A DNA stretch of 12,289 nt from an uncultured Azospirillum sp. (GTDB taxonomy: Bacteria > Pseudomonadota > Alphaproteobacteria > Azospirillales > Azospirillaceae), in NCBI RefSeq assembly GCF_946480385.1, contig NZ_CAMLJP010000152.1, positions 1-12,289 of the forward strand, given 5' to 3'. The notes below the pieces were generated by a model. That model had not been told where the DNA came from. It saw only the letters and a list, made by a program, of their open reading frames with translations, and ran no database searches. The translations under genes were made by a program, and so were the position numbers. This document shows, piece after piece, positions 1 through 7,259 of the stretch (position 1 is its first letter; every line of letters starts with the position of its first letter).

Positions 1-55
1 CCGTTTCGATGCCGATCACCCCCTCTACGGGGGCCTTATTCCATGCCGATTCACA
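1..55. mobile_element. Probable terminal end of an IS21-like insertion sequence (partial, runs off window)
   Basis: ttrA homology stops abruptly here: none of the three forward frames beyond the junction resembles the next part of TtrA. Read on the minus strand, the foreign DNA begins TGTGAATCGGCATGG at position 55. It contains two copies of a short direct repeat, ATGCCGATCAC at 9-19 and ATGCCGATTCAC at 43-54, separated by a small CCCCC/GGGGG hairpin (21-35). A 5'-TG end plus repeated subterminal motifs is the usual layout of IS21-family ends, where the repeats bind IstA. Only 55 bp are visible, with no transposase, so the family call rests on this layout and on recall of similar ends. Confidence 0.55.
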
Positions 56-785
56 TGTTGAAGAAGCGCCGCACGAAAGGCTCCCGCCCGTCATTGACGG
101 AGGCGAGCAACGCCACCTGATTGACTTTCGGCCCCAGCTCGGGGGAGGCCGGGTCGATCGGCGTCTTCAGGTCGCGCAAGGTGCGCAAGCCCTCCACCGG
201 CCCCTCGCCGAATAGGTTCCCGCCCTCGGCGATCTCCGCCACCAGCCTGTCGAAGGCGATCGGTTCCCAACGGCCGGAGCCGCGCGGGCCGACCCGCTTC
301 ATCGGCGTGGTGATGCGGAAGGGGGAGGTCAGCATTTCCAGCGCCGCATTGCCGCGCCCGCAGGCGGTGGAGCGGCCCTGCAGCCCCTTCTCGTCCAGCC
401 GCGACAGTGAGCGAAAGCTCTCCTCGATCGGCGTCGCATAGGGCAGGAACGGGTCGGTGGACAGCGGGCTGTAGGGATTGCCGGCCACCCGCAGCACGCG
501 GTTCCGCTCCACATCCACCCGAACCCGGACGCCGAACAGCGTGGTGCAGCCCAGGCAGGCGACGTTGGCAACGATCTGGCCCGGCGTCGGCTCCACGGCG
601 CCGGTTGCCGGGTCGATGCGGAATTCGGGCTTCGGCGCATTGCCGCCGATGGTGTCGTCGGGCCGCTCGCCGGCCCAGGCGCCCTTGACCAGCTTGCGAC
701 CGGTCTCCGAGAAGCCGCCGGCGAAGGCGGCCAGCGCGCCGCCCGCGGCGGTGGAGGTCAGGATGTGGCGACGGGTGATGGACAT
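51..785 (-). pseudogene. ttrA: Tetrathionate reductase catalytic subunit TtrA, N-terminal fragment, truncated
   Basis: TtrA is the periplasmic molybdopterin-guanine-dinucleotide subunit that reduces tetrathionate to thiosulfate. The ATG at 785 follows GGAG with an 8-nt spacer; a GTG at 794 is an alternative. The product opens with a twin-arginine signal (ITRRHILTS) and continues with the N-terminal Fe-S domain, including STACGRG, PMKRVG and the GGNLFGEG stretch typical of TtrA. Only 244 residues are present where the family has about 1000. The frame ends at TGA just inside apparently foreign DNA, so the Mo-cofactor domains are missing. A second oddity is the Fe-S motif: it reads C77-x2-C80-x3-F84 instead of Cys at 84, with C142 present. 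The start overlaps the end of ttrC by 28 bp. A functional reductase is not expected from this copy. Confidence 0.82.
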
Positions 786-1981
786 GGTGGACACTCCGGT
801 CTTCGCGAGCGGGGCTCAAGCGCGGATTGAATTGGTCGGGCCGGCCATTCGGCGGCGGTCAGGCGCCCGCCGGGATGGCCGGATGCGTTGGCCGGAAGGC
901 CGGCGGCAGGGGTAGACGACACCGGCAGCAGCGCGGTCATCAGGATCAGCAGGAACAGCCACAGCCCCGCGGTGCCGACGATGCCCATCAGCCCGTCCGG
1001 ACCGGCCGGCAGCGCGTATTCGTAGAAGCCCGCACCGGTCTTCGGCATCGACTGGCCGCCGATGAACACGGTCCAGCGGAACATCCAGGCGCTGTGCACG
1101 GCGATCAGCCCGGTCAGCAGCCCGGTCCCGGCCGGCCGGGCGACGGCGATGACGAAGGGCACCACCGTCGCGGCCACCGCCCAGACGGCAGTCACCCGCC
1201 ACGCCTCCGACCCGACCACGCTGTCCAGCGCCGCCGCATGCCCTGCATCCAGCCCCGACAGGCCGAGCGCCAGCCACAGCCCACCGCACAGCATAACCGC
1301 GGCCAGCACGGCGGCGAGCAGCCGGTTGCCCAGCACCTCCGCCCCACGGTCGGCGGTGCCGACGACGCGGTTGAGGATCAGCACCAGCCCGACGGCGCCG
1401 GCCAGCGCGGTGCTCAGGAACTGCACCGGCAGGAAGGGCGTGTGCCACAGCGGCCGCGCCTTTACCACCGCCACCTCGACGCCGGTGTAGAGCGCCACCA
1501 GCGCCGCCCCGGCCAGCACGAACAGCCCGGCGGCACGGATCAGCCGGTCGTCGCGGCCACCGCCCAGCGCCGCCAGCCGGTACAGCCCGGCCAGCCGGCT
1601 GTCGACCCGGCCATGCGCCTGCAACTCCTCGCGCAGGCAGGCCCAGCCATAGACCAGCAGGCCGCCGATGTAGAGCGGGATGAACAGCGATCCCCACCAC
1701 ATCCAGGAGGTCGGTCGGAACACCACGTAGAAGTGCCAGAAACGGCCGGGCTGGTGCAGGTCGGACAGAAGCGCCACCGGCGCCGCCAGCCCGCAGGTCA
1801 GCGCCACGATCAGGGCGAGCCGCCCCAGCGGGCGCCAGCTCTCACGGGCGAAGGCGTAGCCGGGCAAGCTGAGCAGCAGGCCGCCGACCGAAAGGCCGAT
1901 CAGGAAGAAATACTGCACGGCCCAGGGAAGCCATGCGACCTCGCGGGTCACGTTGATGACTTCGACGATGTGCGTGTCCAT
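758..1981 (-). CDS. ttrC: Tetrathionate reductase membrane subunit TtrC (NrfD/PsrC family)
   Basis: TtrC is the integral membrane anchor that oxidises menaquinol/ubiquinol and passes electrons to TtrB. The 407-residue product is very hydrophobic, with roughly nine to ten predicted membrane segments. It begins with the NrfD-type stretch EVAWLPWAVQYFFLIGLSVG and includes WHFYVVFRPTSWMWWGS, a region conserved in polysulfide/tetrathionate reductase anchors. Two adjacent ATGs (1984 and 1981) overlap the ttrB stop. I chose 1981 because AAGGAG lies 8 nt upstream and the family starts close to MDTHIVEV. It is longer than the roughly 340-residue enterobacterial TtrC, mainly through a Pro/Ser-rich C-terminal tail of about 50 residues that runs over the ttrA start. 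That tail could be genuine or the product of a late frameshift. Translational coupling with both neighbours is likely. Confidence 0.88.
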   Translation of the reverse strand: MDTHIVEVINVTREVAWLPWAVQYFFLIGLSVGGLLLSLPGYAFARESWRPLGRLALIVALTCGLAAPVALLSDLHQPGRFWHFYVVFRPTSWMWWGSLFIPLYIGGLLVYGWACLREELQAHGRVDSRLAGLYRLAALGGGRDDRLIRAAGLFVLAGAALVALYTGVEVAVVKARPLWHTPFLPVQFLSTALAGAVGLVLILNRVVGTADRGAEVLGNRLLAAVLAAVMLCGGLWLALGLSGLDAGHAAALDSVVGSEAWRVTAVWAVAATVVPFVIAVARPAGTGLLTGLIAVHSAWMFRWTVFIGGQSMPKTGAGFYEYALPAGPDGLMGIVGTAGLWLFLLILMTALLPVSSTPAAGLPANASGHPGGRLTAAEWPARPIQSALEPRSRRPECPPCPSPVATS

Positions 1982-2715
1982 CATGCATGCTCCTTCCCGG
2001 TATGCGGCGCCGGCCGCCACAGGGTCGGCGTGCCGTCCACCTTGCCCTGCATCTTCGGATCGAGGCCGATGTAGAAGACCCGCGGCTGGGTCCCCATCTC
2101 GGGCTTCAGCACCTTGGGGTTCTGCTCGCGCACCAGCTTTGACACCGTGCTGTCGGGGTCCTTCAGATCACCGAAGATGCGGGCGCCGCCGACGCAGGTC
2201 TCGACGCAGGCGGGCAGCAGCCCGGCCTCAACGCGATGGACGCAGAAGGTGCATTTGTCGGCGGTCTGGGTTTCGTGGTTGATGAACCGGGCGTCGTAGG
2301 GGCAGGCCTGGACGCAATAGGCGCAGCCGACGCACACCGAATTGTCGATCACCACGATGCCGTCCCGCCGCTGATAGGTGGCGCCGGTCGGGCAGACCGG
2401 GATGCAGGGCGGATCCTCGCAATGATTGCACAGGCGCGGCAGCATGTAGGAGCCGGCCCGGCCCTGCTCCGTCACCTCGTAGGTGGAGACGATGGTGCGG
2501 AAACTGTTTTCCGGAACGTCGTTCTCCATGATGCAGGCGACGGTGCAGGCTTGGCAGCCGACGCATTTGCGCACATCGACCACCATGGCCCAGCGGTGCG
2601 CCGCGTCACCGGACGCCGAAACGGCGCCGGCGTCAGCGGGTACGGCCGCCAGCGTGGCGGCGCCGACGGTCGCGGCTCCGGCGCCCAGGCAGAAGTTGCG
2701 TCGTGATCGGTCCAT
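1981..2715 (-). CDS. ttrB: Tetrathionate reductase iron-sulfur subunit TtrB
   Basis: TtrB is the four-cluster ferredoxin-like subunit that carries electrons from TtrC to TtrA on the periplasmic side. The ATG at 2715 has GGGAGAG six bases upstream and leads directly into a twin-arginine signal (DRSRRNFCLG); an upstream in-frame start at 2733 lacks such a site. All sixteen cluster cysteines are present in four groups: CVGCQACTVAC, CNHCEDPPCIPVC, CVGCAYCVQAC and the split group CTFC...ACVETC. The length, 244 residues, is normal for the DMSO-reductase beta-subunit family. Its stop TGA overlaps the ATG pair of ttrC. No lesion is visible, in contrast to ttrA and ttrS. The family is certain; the tetrathionate assignment comes from the neighbouring ttrSR and ttrA sequence. 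Confidence 0.93.
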   Translation of the reverse strand: MDRSRRNFCLGAGAATVGAATLAAVPADAGAVSASGDAAHRWAMVVDVRKCVGCQACTVACIMENDVPENSFRTIVSTYEVTEQGRAGSYMLPRLCNHCEDPPCIPVCPTGATYQRRDGIVVIDNSVCVGCAYCVQACPYDARFINHETQTADKCTFCVHRVEAGLLPACVETCVGGARIFGDLKDPDSTVSKLVREQNPKVLKPEMGTQPRVFYIGLDPKMQGKVDGTPTLWRPAPHTGKEHA

Positions 2716-2861
2716 GGCAGGCTCTCCCGGCACCCATTCCCAGCCCGTAAAACAAGCGGGCCGATCTCAGGGCCAAGGATAGCCAGGGGCACGGCGGCGC
2801 CCCATTGCGGTGTTCCCCACACTTCTTAGGGTTTTCCCCCACGACGCCAAGCCGCAGGCTG
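2716..2861 (-). promoter_or_regulatory. ttrR-ttrB intergenic region with candidate regulator site
   Basis: This 146-bp gap is the only sizeable space inside the ttr cluster, so it is the natural place for a TtrR-activated ttrBCA promoter. On the plus strand it contains two similar tracts, GTTCCCCAC at 2812-2820 and GTTTTCCCCC at 2831-2840, about two helical turns apart, with CTTAGG between them. Such a repeat could bind a dimeric LuxR-type response regulator. I see no clear sigma-70 or sigma-54 promoter, no FNR-like TTGAT-N4-ATCAA site, and no strong terminator after ttrR. Read-through from ttrSR is therefore possible. Confidence 0.3.
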
Positions 2862-3488
2862 CTATTCCGCCTCCAGCAAAAGCCGGGTCAGGTCGGCGAC
2901 CGATGTGACCTCCAGCTTGTCCATCACGTTGTGGCGGTGGACCTCGACCGTCTTCATCGACAGGTTGATCTCGGCGGCGATGACCTTGTTGGGCTTCCCG
3001 GCGACCACCAATGCCGCCACCTGCCGTTCGCGCGGGGTCAGCCGGCCGATCAATGCGCGGATGGCACGCTTGCGCTCCGCCGCCTCCCAGGCGCGGCGGG
3101 ACTTCTCCAGCGCCTCGTGCACGCGGTCGAGCAGGAGTTGGTCGTTGAAGGGCTTCTCGATGAAATCGACCGCCCCCGCCCGCAGCGCCCGCACCGCCAT
3201 CGGCACGTCAGCATGGCCGGTGACCATCACCACGGAGAGCAGCGACCCCGCCCGCGCCAGCGTGTCCTGCAGTTCCAGTCCGCTCATGCCGGGCATACGG
3301 ACATCGGTGACGAGGCAGCCCGGCAGGTCGGGCTTGAGCGCCCGCAGGAACTCCTCCGCCGAAGCGAAGCTCTGCACCTCCAGCCCCAGCGAGCCGATCA
3401 GCCAGCCGAGCGAATGGCGCATCGCCGGATCGTCGTCCACCACATAGACGGTGCGCGGCGGGGCCGAACTCTCCGCTTCATGACTCAT
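2862..3488 (-). CDS. ttrR: Tetrathionate response regulator TtrR (FixJ/LuxR-type)
   Basis: This is a two-component response regulator expected to receive phosphate from TtrS and activate ttrBCA. The 208-residue protein has an N-terminal receiver domain with the acidic pocket DDD (18-20), phospho-acceptor D62 in VTDVRMPG, switch T90 and conserved K112 in IEKPF. It is followed by a C-terminal LuxR-type helix-turn-helix (LTPRERQVAALVVAG...MKTVEVHRHNVMDKL). I chose the ATG at 3488 because AGGAG precedes it by 10 nt and a receiver domain should start near there. A longer in-frame ORF begins upstream, inside the ttrS coding region. The start overlaps the ttrS stop by 11 bp, so the two are translationally coupled. 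The gene is intact and ends with TAG, which is therefore an ordinary stop codon at least here. Confidence 0.9.
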   Translation of the reverse strand: MSHEAESSAPPRTVYVVDDDPAMRHSLGWLIGSLGLEVQSFASAEEFLRALKPDLPGCLVTDVRMPGMSGLELQDTLARAGSLLSVVMVTGHADVPMAVRALRAGAVDFIEKPFNDQLLLDRVHEALEKSRRAWEAAERKRAIRALIGRLTPRERQVAALVVAGKPNKVIAAEINLSMKTVEVHRHNVMDKLEVTSVADLTRLLLEAE

Positions 3489-5311
3489 GGGTCGGATTCT
3501 CCTGTGCCGCCGGCAGGACGAAGCGCATCTCCACGCCGCCGCCGGGATTGTCCGCGGCCCACAGATGGCCGCCATGGGATTCCAGGATGGTCCGGCAGAT
3601 CGACAGGCCCAGGCCCATCCCGTCCGGTTTGGTGGTGAAGAAGGGATCGAACAGCCGCTCCCGCGCCTCGACGCTCAAGCCATGGCCGCGGTCGGCGACC
3701 GTTACCCTTACCCGCCCCTCGTCGTCGGGGCCGGTGCGCACGGTGATCCCGTCCGCCGGCGGGCAGCCCTCCATCGCGTCCAGCCCGTTCTTCATCAGGT
3801 TGAGGACGACCTGCTCGATCTGCACCGCGTCGGCGGCGACACGCGGCAGCCCGTCGGCCAGATCGAGCGTGACCGCGATGCCGGCGCTGCGCGCCCGGTC
3901 GGCACACAGGGCGGCGGCGGCACGGACGGCGTCGTTGATGTCGACCGGCTCGATCTGCGGCGCACGCTTACGCACGAAGTTGCGGATGCGGGCGATGATG
4001 TGGGCGGCGCGGGATGATGTGGGCGGCGCGGTCGGCCTGATCGGCGATGGCGCGGGTGGCGTCGGCCAGTTCGGCCGGCCGGCCGGTGCCGGCCTCCAGC
4101 CGACGGGTGCAGCCGCGCGCGTAGTTGGCGATGGCGCCCAGCGGCTGGTTCAGCTCATGCGCGAGGTTGCTGGCCATCTCGCCCAGGATCGACAGCCGGG
4201 CGACATGGTCGATTTCGCGCTGGCGTTCGCGGGCATTCTCCTCGGCGCGGCGGCGCTCTGCCATTTCGCGGACAAGGTCGCGGTTGACGGCGCGCAGCTC
4301 TGCAGTGCGGACTTTTATGAGATGCTCCACCCGCAGCGAATGAATCGCCCACCACAAGAGTGCCAAGGCCGCCAGCGCCAGCCAATGCCAGTTCTCCCGC
4401 GCCAGATCGACCAGCGAGACGTCGCGCAGCGACCGGTAGGGGCCGATGCGCAGGGAGCGGAACAGGGCGTGGACCGGCTGGTAATCGCGCGGCACCGCCC
4501 AGCCCTGGTAACCGCCGGCCTTTGCTGCGGGATGGTCCGGCGGCATCTGGAACAGGGCGACCACCGCCTGCTTCGCCAGTTGCTCCGGCGTGCCGGCGAG
4601 CCGGGCCAGCGGCCAATCGGGATAAAGGTCGGTGGAATGGGCGCAGGCGAAATCCGGCGCGATCCGGGGGCCAAGGACGCGGAAGGCCGCCGGGTCGATC
4701 CGCCCCTCCGCCGCCAGCTCCTCCAGCACGCAGGCGCGCAGCACACCGGCATCCACAGTCCCGTCGCGCACCGCGAAGGCGACGCGGTCCACCGGGAAAC
4801 CGGAAAAGCGCAGGTCCTTCAGGTCGCGGAACGGATCGACGCCGGCTTCCAGCAGTTCCCCCCAGGCGACCTGGAAGCCGCCGAAGGCATCGGGGTCGAT
4901 GGCCATCAGCGTCCGCCCGCGGAGGTCGCGCAGCGCCGTCAGGTCGCGACGGTCGGCGCGCACGATGATGGCCGAGCCGATAGCGTTGCCGGAGGACCGG
5001 CCGGACTGCAAGGTGGCGATGCGGGTGACGCCATACCGCGCCTCCAGATCGACATAGTTGCCGGTGTTGGTCAGGATCAGGTCCACCGCCCGGTTCTGCA
5101 CGGCGGCGTCCATTCCGGCGAGGTCGAGCGCCACCATTTCCGCTCCACGGCCGGGGAAATGGTCGCCGAGATAGCGGATCGTCGGCTCCCACACCGCGGC
5201 CGCATGCTCCTCCCCCCGCTAGGCGAGCACGCCGACGCGGACCGGCGGCTCGGCAGCCCATCCGTGCGACGACAGCAGCAGCAGGAAAACGAACAGCAGG
5301 CGGGCGACCAT
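3478..5311 (-). pseudogene. ttrS: Tetrathionate sensor histidine kinase TtrS, disrupted by an amber codon and a 19-bp duplication
   Basis: TtrS is a membrane histidine kinase that binds tetrathionate through a periplasmic PhnD-like domain. The ATG at 5311 gives a signal peptide (MVARLLFVFLLLLSSHGWAA) followed by VRVGVLA. Next comes an in-frame TAG at 5219-5221 (codon 31), and the same frame then continues with RGEEHAAAVWEP and about 270 more residues of binding domain. A membrane helix (HWLALAALALLWWA) and the H-box LAHELNQPLGAI follow. A perfect 19-bp tandem duplication (3994-4031) then shifts the frame. Removing one copy restores AAHIIARIRNFVRKRAPQ and joins the ATPase half: N-box VLNLMKNGLDAM, VADRGHGL, FDPFFTTK, GMGLGLSI. 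Repaired, the protein has about 604 residues, normal for TtrS. As it stands, sensor and kinase domains cannot be made as one chain. The identification is firm; whether the lesions are real or sequencing errors is open. Confidence 0.88.
3994..4031 (-). repeat. Perfect 19-bp tandem duplication inside ttrS
   Basis: The unit GATGATGTGGGCGGCGCGG occurs at 3994-4012 and again immediately at 4013-4031 with no mismatch. Nineteen is not a multiple of three, so the extra copy shifts the ttrS frame between the H-box and the ATPase domain. Deleting either copy restores a continuous, family-like reading frame. Confidence 0.95.
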
Positions 5312-5481
5312 GGCGGCTGACTGATACGGGGAATGCCTCAGCCCTTTAGCGCGTCCCCCGGTCCGGCACAAGGCGGCGCGCGGTCACGGGCGTCAGCGAG
5401 AGGGTGAGACGCTTTCCGTCCCGCGCGGTTGGGTATCGGTGACACCCTGCCGTCGCCACCGTCCGAATTGCATGATCCACG
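5312..5481. promoter_or_regulatory. Divergent intergenic region between ttrS and the 5482 gene
   Basis: These 170 bp separate the minus-strand ttr operon from the plus-strand gene pair and must hold both outward promoters if each is separately transcribed. I find no confident -35/-10 pair in either direction and no good Shine-Dalgarno before ttrS. The sequence is GC-rich with no strong hairpin. Confidence 0.3.
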
Positions 5482-6000
5482 ATGTCGCCGAACGAACTCC
5501 GCTTTGACCATTTCCGGCAAATCTATCTGAACGAGCGCACGCGCCGAGAGGCGATCCGCGGCAGCATCGGGACGCCGGTTGCGGCGATTTCCTTCTCCGT
5601 CTTCTCGCTGGGCAATCTGGTCACCCGCTTCGACGTGTCGCGGCTGGGCGAGCCGGTGTCGCTGTTCATCGCCGCCATGGCCTGCGCCGGCGTCCTCGCG
5701 ATGCTTGGCGCCGTGTACCACGTGGTCATGGTGGAATGGCTGTTCATCCACCACGAGCCGCCGCCCATGGCCGGTCTGGTCGAGGCGGAGAACGCCATCC
5801 GCGCCAAACGGGGAGAGGAGGCGGTTGTGCCCGGCCTGATGGATCTGATGGCGGCCAGCTACGCCATTGCCTTCGAGCAATATCTGTGGGGAAACACCGT
5901 AAGCGCCCGCAGCCGGACGCGGGCGCTGCGCCTCGTCCTGCTGTCGCTGGTCTTCCTCGCCATTGGGTTCCTGGCATTGCCCTTCCATCAGAAGGGATGA
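5482..6000 (+). CDS. Hypothetical small membrane protein
   Basis: I do not recognise this 172-residue protein as a named family. It has a charged N-terminal segment (about residues 1-28, ending NERTRREAIRGS) and three probable membrane helices: about 29-50 (TPVAAISFSVFSLGNLV), 60-85 (SLFIAAMACAGVLAMLGAVY) and 148-168 (LRLVLLSLVFLAIGFLALPF). Between helices 2 and 3 lies a roughly 60-residue cytosolic-looking loop. The ATG at 5482 lacks a strong ribosome binding site, so an upstream start cannot be excluded. The high-GC codon use matches its neighbours, and the frame is intact. The following small gene starts 21 bp downstream in the same direction, suggesting a two-gene operon. Its position between the respiratory and osmoprotectant loci gives no firm clue to function. 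Confidence 0.7.
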   Translation: MSPNELRFDHFRQIYLNERTRREAIRGSIGTPVAAISFSVFSLGNLVTRFDVSRLGEPVSLFIAAMACAGVLAMLGAVYHVVMVEWLFIHHEPPPMAGLVEAENAIRAKRGEEAVVPGLMDLMAASYAIAFEQYLWGNTVSARSRTRALRLVLLSLVFLAIGFLALPFHQKG

Positions 6001-6021
6001 AGCCCGCAAAAGGAGGACCAC

Positions 6022-6267
6022 ATGAAATGGCTGGAACGTTTTCTCGTCCGCCGGCCGCAATCGGGAAATTTCGGCAGAGTTCCCGCCTGGGCGCGGCCAA
6101 GGCTCAGGAAAGCCTGCCGGTCGCTGTCCGAGGAGGAGGCCAGCATGCAACGGCTGCTCGGACTGCCGGTGCGTCCGTCCCTGACGCTGGCCGACGAAGA
6201 GCTGGGCGTGCTGATCGACGCTGAGGGGCGACGTGCGATCGAAGAGAATGACCCCGGCACTCAATAG
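6022..6267 (+). CDS. Hypothetical 81-residue protein
   Basis: This small gene is supported by a near-ideal ribosome binding site (AAAGGAGGACCACATG), by its 21-bp spacing from the membrane protein gene upstream, and by a terminator-like hairpin right after its stop. The N-terminal half is strongly basic (MKWLERFLVRR, then WARPRLRKACR). The C-terminal half is acidic (LADEELGVLIDAEGRRAIEEND). There is no signal peptide, membrane segment or recognisable motif. It ends with TAG. It may work with the upstream membrane protein, but that rests only on the shared operon. Confidence 0.55.
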   Translation: MKWLERFLVRRPQSGNFGRVPAWARPRLRKACRSLSEEEASMQRLLGLPVRPSLTLADEELGVLIDAEGRRAIEENDPGTQ

Positions 6268-6268
6268 A

Positions 6269-6298
6269 ATGCCCCCTTCCCCGGAGGGAAGAGGGCAT
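6269..6298. terminator. Bidirectional terminator-like hairpin between convergent genes
   Basis: The stem is ATGCCC-C-CTTCCC against GGGAAG-A-GGGCAT with loop CGGA: 12 paired bases with one C-A mismatch. It lies one base after the stop of the plus-strand small gene and 14 bases past the end of minus-strand proX, exactly where a shared terminator is expected. No U-tract follows on either strand, so termination efficiency is uncertain. Confidence 0.55.
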
Positions 6299-6312
6299 GC
6301 GAGGTCGCGGGA

Positions 6313-7209
6313 TCAGGAAGCGGGCATCTCACCGGTGACCCAATAATCCACGCGTTGCTTGTGGTTGGCGATGTAGTTGTCGACCGCCTTCTCATAAGAG
6401 CTGTTGTCGGCCTCCAGCATGATCGCCTGCAGCTCGTCCAGCGGCAGATACATGCGCGTCAGGAACTCCGCCACCTTCGGATAATCCTGGTAGAAGTTCT
6501 TGCGGGCCATGACATGGACACGCTCCAGCCCGCCCAGCACGCCTTCCGGATCCTCCAGATAGCGCAGCTTCCACTTGGCGAACATCCAGTACGGGCTCCA
6601 GGCGGTCACGACGATCCAGTCATCTCGACGGATCGCGCGGCCGAGAGCCGCCGTCATCGCGGCACCGCTGGCCGACACCAGATTGTAGTCCTTCAGGCCG
6701 TACGTCTCGACCGCCTTCTCGGAAACCTGCATCAGGCCTGCGCCGGGATCGATGCCCTGGATCTTGCCGTCCAGTTTCTTGCGCACGTCCGGCTTCGCCA
6801 GATCGGCGATGCTGCGGACCTGATCGGCCGGGACATAGTCCGGAACCGCCCAACCCAGGCGGGCGCGGGTGTAGAGGATGCCGAGCGGCACGATGTCGTC
6901 GCCGACCTTCTCAAGGTAGGAGCCGTGCGTCGTCGGCAGCCAGGACATCATCATGAAGTCCAGATCGCCCTTGCTGAGGCCCTGATACTCCAGGCCGATG
7001 TCGGCCAGCACCAGCTCAACCGGCTGGTGCAGCCGGTCCTCGATCAGGCGCTTGGCGAGCTTGGTCACCGCCTCGGCGTCGGACCAGGCGGTCCAGCCGA
7101 TGCGAACCGGCTCCTTCTTGTCGGCGGCCAGAACGGGTGAGGCCAGCGTGGCGGTCCCGACGACCGCCGCGGCGGCGACCGCCAGCATTTTCAGAAACGT
7201 ACGTCGCAT
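6313..7209 (-). CDS. proX: Glycine betaine/proline betaine ABC transporter substrate-binding protein ProX
   Basis: This is the periplasmic binding protein of the compatible-solute importer, of the OpuAC type. The ATG at 7209 follows AAGGAAGAG at good spacing and starts a signal peptide, MRRTFLKMLAVAAAAVVG...VLA, with likely cleavage before ADKK. RRTFLK also resembles a twin-arginine motif. A longer in-frame ORF from 7263 would overlap the end of proW and is less likely. The mature protein carries tryptophans in the positions that form a betaine-binding aromatic cage: GWTAWSDAE, MSWLPTTH and VTAWSPYWMFAKW. At 298 residues it is a normal length. It is the third gene of the proVWX operon, about 50 bp after proW, and is the only intact gene of the three. 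The exact substrate (glycine betaine, proline betaine or choline) cannot be decided from sequence. Confidence 0.88.
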   Translation of the reverse strand: MRRTFLKMLAVAAAAVVGTATLASPVLAADKKEPVRIGWTAWSDAEAVTKLAKRLIEDRLHQPVELVLADIGLEYQGLSKGDLDFMMMSWLPTTHGSYLEKVGDDIVPLGILYTRARLGWAVPDYVPADQVRSIADLAKPDVRKKLDGKIQGIDPGAGLMQVSEKAVETYGLKDYNLVSASGAAMTAALGRAIRRDDWIVVTAWSPYWMFAKWKLRYLEDPEGVLGGLERVHVMARKNFYQDYPKVAEFLTRMYLPLDELQAIMLEADNSSYEKAVDNYIANHKQRVDYWVTGEMPAS

Positions 7210-7259
7210 AAGGCTCTTCCTTTTTGGTGTCTTTTTCTTGCTTGCGTGGGACGACCGGG

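Noticed and set aside
827..2074. A 415-codon open frame on the plus strand opposite ttrC
   Set aside because: It is rich in Gln, Arg, Gly and His with no hydrophobic or domain pattern, and is a shadow of the NrfD-type membrane gene on the minus strand.
3548..5320. A 590-codon open frame on the plus strand opposite ttrS
   Set aside because: It is antisense to a clearly recognisable kinase, has Arg/Ala/Gly/Pro-rich composition typical of GC-rich shadow frames, and has no recognisable domain. Its openness comes from the codon bias of the real strand.
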